From positions 24,699 to 88,698 of the forward strand of contig CAZMOM010000010.1 in NCBI GenBank assembly GCA_964568075.1: a stretch of DNA of 64,000 nucleotides, read 5' to 3'. Within the stretch, counting starts at the first letter, position 1; each line of letters starts with the position of its first letter. The notes under the pieces were generated by a model, which was given only the letters and a program-made list of their open reading frames with translations, did no database searches and was not told the origin of the DNA. Made by a program: the position numbers and the translations under genes. Below are positions 36,665 through 46,295 of this stretch, piece after piece. The DNA is from MnTg04 sp964568075. GTDB taxonomy: Bacteria > Pseudomonadota > Gammaproteobacteria > Steroidobacterales > MnTg04.

Positions 36665-37852
36665 GTGTACGACCTTTTGATCAGCAACGCGCGATTGTAC
36701 CCCATGAGTGGCGACGCCCTGCCCGCCGTTGCGGATTGTCTCGCGGTCACGGACGGCCGGATAGCCGCCATCGGCGACGCCGCATCCGCACGCACGACTG
36801 TCGATGCGCATGGCGCCTGCCTGCTGCCCGGTTTTATCGATTGCCACACGCACGCGGTATACGCCGGTGATCGGATCCAGGAGCACACGGCCAGGCTTCG
36901 CGGCACCAGCTACGAGGAAATTGCCAGGGCCGGCGGAGGAATATTGTCGACGGTAAAGGCTGTCGCGGCGGCGAGCGAACAGGAACTGCTCGCGAGCGCC
37001 GGTCCCCGGCTCAGGGCATTGGCTGCCGAAGGCGTAACGACGATCGAAATAAAAAGCGGTTACGGCCTGGACACCGAGAACGAGCTGAAAATGCTGCGCG
37101 TGATACGTCAACTGGGAGAAACGATGCCGATGCACGTCAGCGCCACCTTTCTCGGCGCGCACACGGTTCCGGCGGGCCAGACGCGTGCATCATATATGGA
37201 CCTGGTCATCGACGATATGCTGCCGAAAGTCGCCGGCCAGTCGCTGGCCGACGCGGTCGATATTTTCGTCGAGAGCATCGGCTTTACCGTCGCCGACATG
37301 GAGAGACTGTTTGCGGCCGCCAAAGATTGTGGTCTGAATCTCCGCGCGCACACCGAACAATTATCCGACCTGGGCGGCGCCCGGCGCGCCGCGGAGCTGG
37401 GCGCGTTATCGTGCGATCACCTGGAGTACCTGGACGAAAATGGGGCCGTTGCGATGGCCGCCGCGGACAGTGTCGCGGTGTTATTGCCCGGCGCATTTTA
37501 TTTTCTCGGTGAGACCCGGCGGCCACCGGTCGACGCGTTGCGCAAACACGGTGTCAGCATGGCGGTCGCCAGCGATCTGAATCCGGGGTCATCGCCGGTC
37601 AACAGTCTGTTGACTTGCCTGCATATGGCGTCGTCGCTGTTTGGCCTGACGCCGGATGAGGCTCTGCTGGGCGTGACCATAAACGCCGCCCGGGCGCTCG
37701 GCATGGCGCATGAAACGGGTAGCCTGGAGATCGGCAAACGAGCAGACTTCTGCCTGTGGGAGATCGGCTCGCCGGAGGTGCTCAGTTATCAACTCGGTGG
37801 CTTGCGGCCGAGCGCCATCTACAAAGACGGCGCCCGGGTCGATTGCCAATAA
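36665..37852 (+). CDS. hutI: imidazolonepropionase
   Basis: 395 residues. Opens the imidazolone ring to give formiminoglutamate, step 3 of histidine degradation. Motifs: LPGFIDCHTHAVYAGDR, TTIEIKSGYGLDTENELKML, FLGAHTVPAG, LRAHTEQLSDLGGA and ASDLNPGSSPVNSL. The GTG at 36665 (VYDLLISNARL) aligns with the family start; an ATG at 36614 with AGGGG upstream is the alternative and would overlap the 5' end of hutF. hutH follows 41 nt later. Confidence 0.93.
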   Translation: MYDLLISNARLYPMSGDALPAVADCLAVTDGRIAAIGDAASARTTVDAHGACLLPGFIDCHTHAVYAGDRIQEHTARLRGTSYEEIARAGGGILSTVKAVAAASEQELLASAGPRLRALAAEGVTTIEIKSGYGLDTENELKMLRVIRQLGETMPMHVSATFLGAHTVPAGQTRASYMDLVIDDMLPKVAGQSLADAVDIFVESIGFTVADMERLFAAAKDCGLNLRAHTEQLSDLGGARRAAELGALSCDHLEYLDENGAVAMAAADSVAVLLPGAFYFLGETRRPPVDALRKHGVSMAVASDLNPGSSPVNSLLTCLHMASSLFGLTPDEALLGVTINAARALGMAHETGSLEIGKRADFCLWEIGSPEVLSYQLGGLRPSAIYKDGARVDCQ

Positions 37853-37893
37853 GCGCTTGCCGATGAAAGGAAACGGAAACGGGCGATGAGGCT

Positions 37894-39423
37894 ATGAGTG
37901 AAAATTCACTGATTCTTGACGGCCAGTCATTGACGCTGGCCCAGGTCGATGGTTTTTCCGGGGACCGGCCGGCGTGCGGTCTTTCCGCCGCTGCCCGCGA
38001 GCGCATGGACAAGAGCGTGGCGACCGTCAACGACGTCCTCGAAAGTGGCCGCGTTTGTTATGGCATCAATACTGGATTCGGCGCGTTGGCCAACCGGCGG
38101 ATCTCTGCGCAACAAACCACCGCCTTGCAATACAACCTGGTGCGCAGCCACTGCACGGGGACCGGGCCCATGCTGGACGCCGGCATCGTCCGGCGGACCA
38201 TGCTGTTGAAAGCCAACAGCCTGGCGGCCGGCTGCTCGGGTATCCGGCACCAGGTCGTCGATACGCTGCTGGCTTTGCTCAACGCCGATGTACTGCCGCT
38301 CATTCCGTCACAAGGCTCGGTCGGCGCGTCGGGCGATCTGGCACCGCTGGCCCACCTGGCGCTGGCGTTGATCGGCGAAGGCGAGGCGACTCAGAATGGG
38401 AAACGGCTGACAGGAGCTGCGGTCGTTGAAGCGGCAGGCGGTCAGCCGGTCACGCTGCAAGCCAAAGAGGGTCTCGCCCTGCTCAATGGAACCCAGGTCA
38501 GCGCCGCACTGGCGATGGAGGGCCTGTTCAGGGGCGAGAAATTACTGAAAACGGCGATCATCAGCGGCGCCTTCACCGTCGAGACGCTGGCCGGCAGTCA
38601 TCATCCTTTCGACGAACGAATTCATGCTGCCCGTAATCTGCGTGGCCAGCAGAGAGTCGCCGAGGCGATCCGCAGTCTGCTCGGCGACAGTGAAATCAAG
38701 GCCAGCCATGCCGATTGCGACCGGGTGCAGGATCCATACTCCGTTCGCTGCATGCCACAGGTCATGGGTGGGGTGGCGGACACGCTGCGCCATGCGGCGG
38801 ACACGCTCGCGCTGGAGTGCAACAGTGTCTCGGACAATCCGCTGATCTTCGATGGCGACGTTTTATCCGGCGGTAACTTTCACGCGGAGCCACTCGCGTT
38901 TATCAGTGACTTTATGGCGATCGCGTTGAGCGAAATCGGCGCGATTTCCGAACGCCGGATCGATCTTCTGTTACGCCAGGTCAATCCCGCGCTGCGCATG
39001 TTCCTGACGACCGAGCCCGGTCTCGAGTCGGGTTATATGATTGCCCATGTCACCGCCGCCGCCCTGGCGTCTGAAAACAAGACGCTGGCGCACCCGGCGA
39101 GCACCGACAGCATCCCGACATCGGCCGGGCAGGAGGACCACGTCAGCATGGCGACCTGGGCCGGCCGTAAGTTGTTGAGCATTACCGACAACCTGGCAAA
39201 CATCCTGGCGATCGAGTTGCTGGCCTCGGCCACCGCACTCGATCAACTGCGTCCGCTGAAAACAACGCCTGCGCTGGAAGCCATCCATGCCGCCGTCCGG
39301 GAGTTGGTGCCCGCCGCTACCGCCGATCGCAGACTCGACAAGGAGTTCGCGGCGATCTCGGCGGCAATTCTCGACGGCAAAATACCGGGCCTGCTCTCGG
39401 CGGACTACGCCTTCGCGTATTGA
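37894..39423 (+). CDS. hutH: histidine ammonia-lyase
   Basis: 509 residues. Removes ammonia from histidine to give urocanate, the first step of the pathway. The self-made MIO cofactor comes from Ala145-Ser146-Gly147 in GSVGASGDLAPLAHLALALIG; the tyrosine loop is CYGINTGFGAL, and NSVSDNPLIF and TSAGQEDHVSM are also present. Directly downstream of hutI on the plus strand. Confidence 0.98.
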   Translation: MSENSLILDGQSLTLAQVDGFSGDRPACGLSAAARERMDKSVATVNDVLESGRVCYGINTGFGALANRRISAQQTTALQYNLVRSHCTGTGPMLDAGIVRRTMLLKANSLAAGCSGIRHQVVDTLLALLNADVLPLIPSQGSVGASGDLAPLAHLALALIGEGEATQNGKRLTGAAVVEAAGGQPVTLQAKEGLALLNGTQVSAALAMEGLFRGEKLLKTAIISGAFTVETLAGSHHPFDERIHAARNLRGQQRVAEAIRSLLGDSEIKASHADCDRVQDPYSVRCMPQVMGGVADTLRHAADTLALECNSVSDNPLIFDGDVLSGGNFHAEPLAFISDFMAIALSEIGAISERRIDLLLRQVNPALRMFLTTEPGLESGYMIAHVTAAALASENKTLAHPASTDSIPTSAGQEDHVSMATWAGRKLLSITDNLANILAIELLASATALDQLRPLKTTPALEAIHAAVRELVPAATADRRLDKEFAAISAAILDGKIPGLLSADYAFAY

Positions 39424-39435
39424 CGGAGTATCGTG

Positions 39436-39605
39436 ATGGCACTGGCAATGAAAGCGGCATGCGAACGCTGTCGGCAGCGCCTTGACGATGATGCCGAAGC
39501 CTGCATTTGCAGTTATGAATGCACTTTCTGCCTGCCCTGCGCGAGCGCAATGAAGTATCGATGTCGCAAAGCGAGGGCGAACTCAAAGGGCGTCCGCGCA
39601 GGTAA
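39436..39605 (+). pseudogene. DUF1272 family protein, frameshifted near its C-terminus
   Basis: The reading frame from ATG 39436 gives a Cys-rich start (CERCRQRL, CICSYECTFCLPCA) like DUF1272 proteins. The family ending, about CPNCGGELxRRPRR, appears in the +1 frame instead: SEGELKGRPRR then TAA at 39603-39605. One extra A in AAA at 39578-39580 would join the parts as RCRKSEGELKGRPRR. As written, the frame runs on to 39693 with an unrelated tail. Either a recent one-base deletion or a sequencing error. 12 nt after hutH. Confidence 0.7.
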
Positions 39606-39802
39606 TTTGCAACTGTTCAGACGATCCCGACCCGCGACCGCAGCAGGCACCGGAACCGGCTGTACGCCAATGGTCGCAACGGATTTAACTTAATCCAGAA
39701 AGATGTCCTGGTGCGCACGATGGGATAGACTGCGGGAACGCGAAAGCGCCGCCCGCAAAGGCCTACCAAGAGTGAGCCAGAAGAGCCTCGGGGGTACGAA
39801 GA

Positions 39803-40534
39803 TTGAGCATTGAGATCAGATCCGACGGATCGTTGAGCAACAGCCGTGAACAACACTTGGCAGTTAAGTGTCCTCATTGCCAGGTGCTGTCACACATTAC
39901 GCCTGTCTCGATACCGAACTACGAAAAGCTGCTCCAGTTCAAACCCAGCCATGTCGGCCTGGTCTACCGCTGCGATTCGTGCAACTCGCCGGTATTTTTA
40001 AAATACGTGGTAAAAAAATATCACGACGGCCAGGTCAGCCTTTCGAGCCACTACATAGAAATCGAAAGAGCGAGAGAAAAATTCAGTTACACCTATTTAC
40101 CGGAAGATATCGAAGCGTTTTTTCGAGAAGCGCTGACCTGTTATTCGCACAGTTGCTTTACCGCTTTTGCCGTCATGTGCCAGCAAAGCGCCCAGGCGGT
40201 CTTTGCCGACCTGGGTAAAACAGCCAGACTGCGCCTTTTCGATCAGTTTATCGAAGCTCGCGACATGGCCGATATAGACGATCGCACGTTCGCCCTGAGC
40301 AAAAATATAGTCTTCGATGTCGATACCAAAATCAGCCGGATCAGCGCGACTGACGCCACGGTCCTGATGGAGCTGATGAAGGATTTGCTGTACCAGGCCT
40401 ATGTTCGAAAAGGAAAACTGCAGCAGGCCGTGATGATGCGTCAGTATTTCGTTGCCGGCGACAAGCAAAGCCCTGCCGATAAAAATACGCCCGCCGATAC
40501 GGTCGTTCTGCCCGTTCACGACCGAGAAGCGTGA
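39803..40534 (+). CDS. zinc-ribbon protein, possibly DUF4145 type
   Basis: 243 residues with a TTG start. An N-terminal zinc ribbon (VKCPHCQVLSH ... YRCDSCNSPVFL) is followed by a helical domain (YLPEDIEAFFREALTCYSHSCFTA) that resembles DUF4145. The start is uncertain and no strong ribosome-binding site decides it. No signal or membrane segment. Function unknown. Converges on hutU with 42 nt between stops; it has no evident tie to histidine breakdown. Confidence 0.65.
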   Translation: MSIEIRSDGSLSNSREQHLAVKCPHCQVLSHITPVSIPNYEKLLQFKPSHVGLVYRCDSCNSPVFLKYVVKKYHDGQVSLSSHYIEIERAREKFSYTYLPEDIEAFFREALTCYSHSCFTAFAVMCQQSAQAVFADLGKTARLRLFDQFIEARDMADIDDRTFALSKNIVFDVDTKISRISATDATVLMELMKDLLYQAYVRKGKLQQAVMMRQYFVAGDKQSPADKNTPADTVVLPVHDREA

Positions 40535-40576
40535 AGCGTGACGCGCCGCAACCAGCAACGTCTGCCTGGTCGGCGA

Positions 40577-42256
40577 TCAATCGATCATCGGTAGATCAAG
40601 ACCGCGTTCGCGGGCCACATCGATCGCCTTTTGATAACCGGCGTCGGCATGGCGCATGACACCGGTACCCGGGTCGTTGGTCAGCACCAGTCTCAGCGCC
40701 CGCTCGGCGCGCTCACTGCCATCGGCGACGATAACCACGCCGGCATGCAACGCGTAACCCATACCAACGCCACCGCCATGATGAAAACTGACCCAGGAAG
40801 CGCCGCTGGCGGTGTTCAGGAGCGCATTGAGTACCGGCCAGTCCGCGACGGCGTCCGAACCGTCCTTCATACCTTCGGTTTCACGGTTTGGCGATGCGAC
40901 AGAACCCGCATCCAGGTGATCGCGGCCAATCACGATCGGTGCTTTTAGTTCGCCATTGCGAACCATCTCGTTGAACGCCAGCCCCAGTTTGTGTCGTTCC
41001 TGGTAGCCCAGCCAGCAGATTCGGCAGGGCAGGCCTTGAAACTTGATGCGTTCACGGGCGTGATCCAGCCAGCGGTGCAACTCGACCTTGTCGGGAAACA
41101 TTTCTCTGGCCCTGGCATCGGTCTGATAGATATCTTCGGGATCGCCGGACAAGGCCGCCCAGCGGAACGGGCCCATCCCCTCGCAAAACAAAGGCCGCAC
41201 ATACAGCGGGACGAAGCCTTTGAAATCAAAGGCATTTTCGACGCCGGCATCGCGCGCCATGGCACGAATGTTGTTGCCATAATCGAAGGTCGCAATCCCT
41301 CTTTCATGGAAGCCGAGCATCGCCCGCACCTGCACCGCCATCGAATTTTTCGACCGACGGACATACTCGCCGGCATCGCTTTCCCTGAGCTGTGCCGCCC
41401 GCTCCAGGCTATAGCCCTGCGGGATATATCCGTTCAGCGGGTCGTGCGCCGACGTCTGGTCGGTGACCAGGTCGGGTAGACAGTCGCCCTGCAGAATTTG
41501 CGGAAAAATATCCGCGGCATTGCCCAGGAGACCGACCGAGATAACCTCGCCATCGGCCAGCGCCTGTTTGATCATGGCCAGCGCTTCTGCCAGCGTATCC
41601 GTCCGCTTGTCCACATAGCCGGAGTCCAGTCGTTTCTGGATTCGATCCGGATCGACTTCGACGGCGAGACAGCATAAGCCGGCAAAAACCGCAGCCAGGG
41701 GCTGGGCGCCGCCCATGCCGCCCAGCCCGCCGGTTAGCAGCCAGCGGTTTTTGGCGTTACCGGCAAAATGCTGGCGCACCGCTTCGACGAAAGTCTCATA
41801 CGTCCCCTGTACGATGCCCTGCGAGCCGATATAGATCCAGGAACCGGCCGTCATCTGACCAAACATCATCAGTCCCTTTTTATCCAGCTCAAAGAAATGG
41901 TCCCAGTTGGCCCACTCGCCGACCAGGTTGGAATTGGCGATCAGGATTCTCGGTGCGTCCTCGTGGGTTTTGAAAACGCCGACCGGCTTGCCGGACTGCA
42001 CGAGCAGAGTTTCGTCATTTTCGAGACGCCTCAGGGTTTCGACGATCGCGTCGAAACACTCCCAGTTTCTCGCCGCCCGGCCGATCCCGCCATACACGAT
42101 CAGCTCATGCGGGTTTTCCGCGACCGCCGGGTCCAGATTATTGTGCAGCATTCGCAACGCCGCTTCCTGTACCCAGCCCTTGCAGCTTTTTTCCGGACCC
42201 GTCGGCGCGTGTAATTCGACGTCGCGATACCGGGTGGCATTTTTTTGCTCGCTCAT
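40577..42256 (-). CDS. hutU: urocanate hydratase
   Basis: 559 residues. Adds water to urocanate to form imidazolone propionate using NAD as an electrophile, step 2 of the pathway. Features: LLTGGLGGMGGAQPLA (NAD loop), DQTSAHDPLNGYIPQGYS, GPFRWAALSGDPEDIYQTD and VSFHHGGGVGMGYALHAG. It stands apart from hutHI on the opposite strand, so the hut set forms three transcripts. No HutC repressor gene is in the window. Confidence 0.98.
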   Translation of the reverse strand: MSEQKNATRYRDVELHAPTGPEKSCKGWVQEAALRMLHNNLDPAVAENPHELIVYGGIGRAARNWECFDAIVETLRRLENDETLLVQSGKPVGVFKTHEDAPRILIANSNLVGEWANWDHFFELDKKGLMMFGQMTAGSWIYIGSQGIVQGTYETFVEAVRQHFAGNAKNRWLLTGGLGGMGGAQPLAAVFAGLCCLAVEVDPDRIQKRLDSGYVDKRTDTLAEALAMIKQALADGEVISVGLLGNAADIFPQILQGDCLPDLVTDQTSAHDPLNGYIPQGYSLERAAQLRESDAGEYVRRSKNSMAVQVRAMLGFHERGIATFDYGNNIRAMARDAGVENAFDFKGFVPLYVRPLFCEGMGPFRWAALSGDPEDIYQTDARAREMFPDKVELHRWLDHARERIKFQGLPCRICWLGYQERHKLGLAFNEMVRNGELKAPIVIGRDHLDAGSVASPNRETEGMKDGSDAVADWPVLNALLNTASGASWVSFHHGGGVGMGYALHAGVVIVADGSERAERALRLVLTNDPGTGVMRHADAGYQKAIDVARERGLDLPMID

Positions 42257-42305
42257 CAGGTAGTCTCTCGCTGTTTACTCTCTGGATCGCGCCCGTCACA
42301 CGGCG

Positions 42306-45300
42306 CTAATCGACCCACACCCTGGCGTTACGATACATGCGCATCCAGGGTCCGTCTTCCCCCCATGCGTCCGGCGCCCATGAATGTTGCACCGTACGCG
42401 AAACGCGCTCCGGGTGTGGCATGGTGATGGTCACCCGGCCATCGCTGTTGCAAAGACCGGCAATGCCATCGGGCGAGCCGTTCGGATTGTGTGGATAGTA
42501 TTCCGCCGGGTCCCCATAGGAGTCGACAAAGCGCAGCGTCGTCTGGCCCGCGCAGGCGGTCAGATCCTCTTCGGTGGCGAACTCGGCGCGGCCTTCGCCA
42601 TGTGAGGTCGCTACGGGCAGCATCGAACCGTGCATACCCGAAAAAAACAATGACGGCGATTGCACAATTTCGACGCTGGAAAGACGCGCCTCAAACTGCT
42701 CCGACCGATTGCGCACAAACCGTGGCCAGTGTTCGGCGCCCGGGATCAACGGTTTCAGATTGGCCATCATCTGGCAACCATTACAGACGCCCAGCGAAAA
42801 ACTGTCCGGCCGATGAAAGAACGCTGCGAATTGATCGCGCGCCTGTGAATTAAAAAGTATCGACTTGGCCCAGCCTTCACCGGCGCCGAGGACATCGCCG
42901 TAGGAAAATCCACCACAGGCGACCAGCCCGCGATAGTCGTTCAGATCCACCTCCCCGGCCAGCACCTGGGACATGTGAACATCGACCGCGTCGAATCCCG
43001 CCCTGGCCAGAAAGGCGGCCATTTCGACGTGGCTGTTGACGCCCTGTTCACGCAGTACCGCGACCCGGGGCCTGATATCCAGGTTCAGATAGGGCGCGGC
43101 GATGTCCTCTTCAATAGCGAAACTGGTGACTACCTTCAGCCCGGGATCGTCTTCATCGAGCAACCGGTCATACTCTTCCAGCGCGCATTCGGGATTGTCC
43201 CTGAGGCTCTGCATGCGGAACGTGGTTTCCGACCAGGCCCGGTGCAAGTTGCTGCGCCGGTCGGCGAGATACTCGTGACCCGCAAACTCGAACACGATCC
43301 GGCCGCCGTCATCGGGCTGTCCAATGTCGTGCGTCAGCGCATCAAGGCCATGTTTTTTAAGCAGTTTTTTGACCCTGGCTAAGTTGCCGACAGGAATCTG
43401 CAGCACCATACCGAGCTCTTCGCTGAACAACGCCGCCATCGGCTCCTCGCCAAGCCCGGACAGATCGATCCGTATCCCGCAACGCCCGGCAAACGCCATC
43501 TCACAGACCGTCGCCAGCAATCCGCCATCCGAGCGGTCATGGCAGGCGAGTAACAGGCCCCGCTCTTTCATCTCGGTCATCGCGGCGAACAGCCCCGCCA
43601 GCGCGACGGCGTCATCCAGATCCGGCGGCTCCGCGCCCAGTTCACCATGGACCTGCGCCAGTACCGATCCACCCAGCCTGTTCTTGCCGGCGCCGAGATC
43701 GATCAGGAGCAGGCGGCTGTCGCCGGAGTCGGTCCTGATCCGGGGGGTCAGCGTGCGCCGAACGTCACGAACCGGAGCGAACGCGGAAACGATCAGCGAT
43801 AACGGAGCGACCACCGCTTTGTCCCCGTCGCCATCGTTCCAGGTCGTTTTCATCGACATTGAGTCCTTGCCGACCGGGATCGCAATCCCCAGTTGCGGAC
43901 AGAGCTCCTCGCCCAGCGCCCTGACGGTGTCATAAAGAATCGCGTCTTCGCCCGGCTCGCCGGATGGCACCATCCAGTTAGCCGACAGTCGGACAGCGGA
44001 AATTTTTTCCACGTCTGCCGACATCAGGTTGGTCAGCGCCTCGCCGACCGCCATGCGGCCTGACGCCGGGCCATCGAGTAAAGCCAGCGGCGTCCGCTCG
44101 CCCATGGACATCGCCTCGCCCGCATAGCCGAAATAATCGGCACAGGTAACCGCCACATCGCTGACCGGGACCTGCCACGGACCGACCATTTGATCCTGGC
44201 TGCATAAACCGCCCACGGTCCGGTCGCCGATGGTGACCAGGAAAGTCTTGTCGGCCACCGCCGGGAACTGTAAAACCCGAAACGCAGCCTCGCCGACATC
44301 CAGACCGTCCGTCGAGAATTCGAGCGGTGAGATCGTCGTGCGCTCGACATCTCTGGTCATTTGCGGCGTCTTGCCAAGCAGAACTTCCATCGGAATATCG
44401 ACGGGAAGGTTGTCGAACTGGCTGTCTTCGAGGGTCAGTTGCCGCTGTTCGGTGATTTCACCGATCACGGCATACGGACAGCGCTCCCGGACGCAGATTT
44501 TTTTGAACCGTGCGAGGTCGTCAGGACCGATCAGCAACACATAACGCTCCTGCGCCTCGTTGCACCAAATCTCCATCGGCGACATACCGGGTTCATCGTT
44601 CGGCACGTCGCGCAACCGCAAGCGCGCTCCGCGTGCGCTGTGATCGACGGCTTCAGGTACCGCGTTGGACAGGCCGCCGGCGCCGACGTCGTGAATGAGC
44701 AAAATCGGATTCCGGTCGCCCAGTTGCCAGCAGGCATCGATCACTTCCTGGGCGCGCCGCTGGATTTCCGGATTGCCTCTCTGCACCGAGGCGAAATCCA
44801 GTTCCGCATCACTGGCACCCGACGCAACGGACGAAGCGGCTCCGCCACCCAGGCCGATCAGCATCGCCGGTCCGCCCAGCACGATCACTTGCGCGCCAGG
44901 CGGTATAGCGCATTTTTCGACATGTCCGCGGCGAATGTTGCCCATGCCGCCGGCCACCATAATTGGCTTGTGATATCCGCGGCTTCGATCCGGGTGTTCG
45001 GCAAATTCAAAATTACGGAAATACCCGAGCAGATTTGGCCTGCCGAATTCGTTATTGAAAGACGCGCCGCCGAGCGGCCCCTCGAGCATGATATCGAGCG
45101 CCGACGCGATTCGATCCGGCTTGCCGATCCCGTCATTCTCCCAGGGCTGCGGCAGATCCGGGATCCGCAGATGGGAGACCGAAAAGCCGGTCAGCCCGGC
45201 CTTGGGCTTGCCTCCCCTGCCGGTCGCGCCCTCGTCCCGGATTTCGCCGCCGGATCCCGTCGCCGCTCCCGGGAACGGTGAAATGGCGGTCGGGTGGTTG

Positions 45301-46193
45301 TGGGTTTCCACTTTCATCAGGATATCGATAGGCTCGCAGGCTTCGCGGTAGACCCGGCTGTCCGGGTCGGGAAACCAGCGCCGGCCTTCCGTCCCCTCGA
45401 CGACCGCGGCATTATCGCGATAGGCCGACAACACGCCCGCGGGCGATTTCGCGTGGGTATTGCGAATCATCGAAAACAGAGACTTTTCCTGGGGTTCGCC
45501 GTCAATAACCCAGTCCGCGTTAAATATCTTGTGCCGGCAATGCTCGGAGTTGGCCTGGGCAAACATCATCAATTCGACATCGGTCGGGTTGCGGCCCATC
45601 CCGGCAAAATTCTGCACCAGGTAATCCATCTCGTCGTCGGATAATGCGAGCCCGAGTTCGACATCGGCCTCGACCAATTTCCGTTTACCCCCGGCCAACA
45701 GATCGACCGACCGGACGGGCGCCGGCTCCAGGTGAGTAAACAACTTTTCCGCATCCGCAGTTTCCCTGCTCACGCTCTCGGTCATTCGATCATGGAGCAG
45801 AGGCAGAATCTGCAGGATCTGTTTTTCCAACAGGGCTGTTTCGGCATGGAGGTGATAGGCGACTCCTCGTTCTATACGAATCACCTTGTCGAGACCACAA
45901 ATACTGGCGATGTCGCTGGCCTTGCTCGACCAGGGCGAGATCGTTCCGAAGCGAGGCAAAACAAGGAAAAACTCGCCGATTTCATGAACCGCGTCGCGCG
46001 CCGGCCCATAGGTGAGAATCTGTTCGAGGATTTGTTGTTCTTTTTCGTTCAGCGGTTTGCTGATTTCGGCGAAGTGTACATAACGAGCCGAAACGGCATG
46101 GATTCCAGCTACCTTTTCCTGCAGCCGGGAGTGCAGTCGCTGAAGTCGGAATCTGGACAGCGCGGTGGCGCCGGGCAACTGGATAATGGCCAT
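42306..46193 (-). CDS. purL: phosphoribosylformylglycinamidine synthase
   Basis: 1295 residues, the same length as E. coli PurL. The single-chain proteobacterial enzyme makes FGAM in purine synthesis. From N to C: PurS-like region, linker, the ATP-binding synthase domain (ETHNHPTAISPFPGAATGSGGEIRDEG), a second synthase half, and a class I glutaminase with Cys in SLGVCNGCQMM and His in TMPHPERV. The ATG at 46193 aligns with the family start (MAIIQLPGATALSRFR); a start at 46229 is possible. Confidence 0.97.
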   Translation of the reverse strand: MAIIQLPGATALSRFRLQRLHSRLQEKVAGIHAVSARYVHFAEISKPLNEKEQQILEQILTYGPARDAVHEIGEFFLVLPRFGTISPWSSKASDIASICGLDKVIRIERGVAYHLHAETALLEKQILQILPLLHDRMTESVSRETADAEKLFTHLEPAPVRSVDLLAGGKRKLVEADVELGLALSDDEMDYLVQNFAGMGRNPTDVELMMFAQANSEHCRHKIFNADWVIDGEPQEKSLFSMIRNTHAKSPAGVLSAYRDNAAVVEGTEGRRWFPDPDSRVYREACEPIDILMKVETHNHPTAISPFPGAATGSGGEIRDEGATGRGGKPKAGLTGFSVSHLRIPDLPQPWENDGIGKPDRIASALDIMLEGPLGGASFNNEFGRPNLLGYFRNFEFAEHPDRSRGYHKPIMVAGGMGNIRRGHVEKCAIPPGAQVIVLGGPAMLIGLGGGAASSVASGASDAELDFASVQRGNPEIQRRAQEVIDACWQLGDRNPILLIHDVGAGGLSNAVPEAVDHSARGARLRLRDVPNDEPGMSPMEIWCNEAQERYVLLIGPDDLARFKKICVRERCPYAVIGEITEQRQLTLEDSQFDNLPVDIPMEVLLGKTPQMTRDVERTTISPLEFSTDGLDVGEAAFRVLQFPAVADKTFLVTIGDRTVGGLCSQDQMVGPWQVPVSDVAVTCADYFGYAGEAMSMGERTPLALLDGPASGRMAVGEALTNLMSADVEKISAVRLSANWMVPSGEPGEDAILYDTVRALGEELCPQLGIAIPVGKDSMSMKTTWNDGDGDKAVVAPLSLIVSAFAPVRDVRRTLTPRIRTDSGDSRLLLIDLGAGKNRLGGSVLAQVHGELGAEPPDLDDAVALAGLFAAMTEMKERGLLLACHDRSDGGLLATVCEMAFAGRCGIRIDLSGLGEEPMAALFSEELGMVLQIPVGNLARVKKLLKKHGLDALTHDIGQPDDGGRIVFEFAGHEYLADRRSNLHRAWSETTFRMQSLRDNPECALEEYDRLLDEDDPGLKVVTSFAIEEDIAAPYLNLDIRPRVAVLREQGVNSHVEMAAFLARAGFDAVDVHMSQVLAGEVDLNDYRGLVACGGFSYGDVLGAGEGWAKSILFNSQARDQFAAFFHRPDSFSLGVCNGCQMMANLKPLIPGAEHWPRFVRNRSEQFEARLSSVEIVQSPSLFFSGMHGSMLPVATSHGEGRAEFATEEDLTACAGQTTLRFVDSYGDPAEYYPHNPNGSPDGIAGLCNSDGRVTITMPHPERVSRTVQHSWAPDAWGEDGPWMRMYRNARVWVD

Positions 46194-46295
46194 AGGCTCG
46201 TCGCGGATCCCTGGTGACCTGATGGTCAAAAACGAGAGCCGAATAATACAGGAGGCCGCGAAGCTAAAGAAGTCTCGTCGTCTGCACGTCCCGGA

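Noticed and set aside
36643..37162. N-terminal extension of hutF through hutI sequence
   Set aside because: The open frame is antisense to hutI; the family start is at 36643.
42306..46193. Many long frames antisense to or offset within purL and other GC-rich genes
   Set aside because: They are by-products of GC-rich codon use; none has a family motif or a suitable start.
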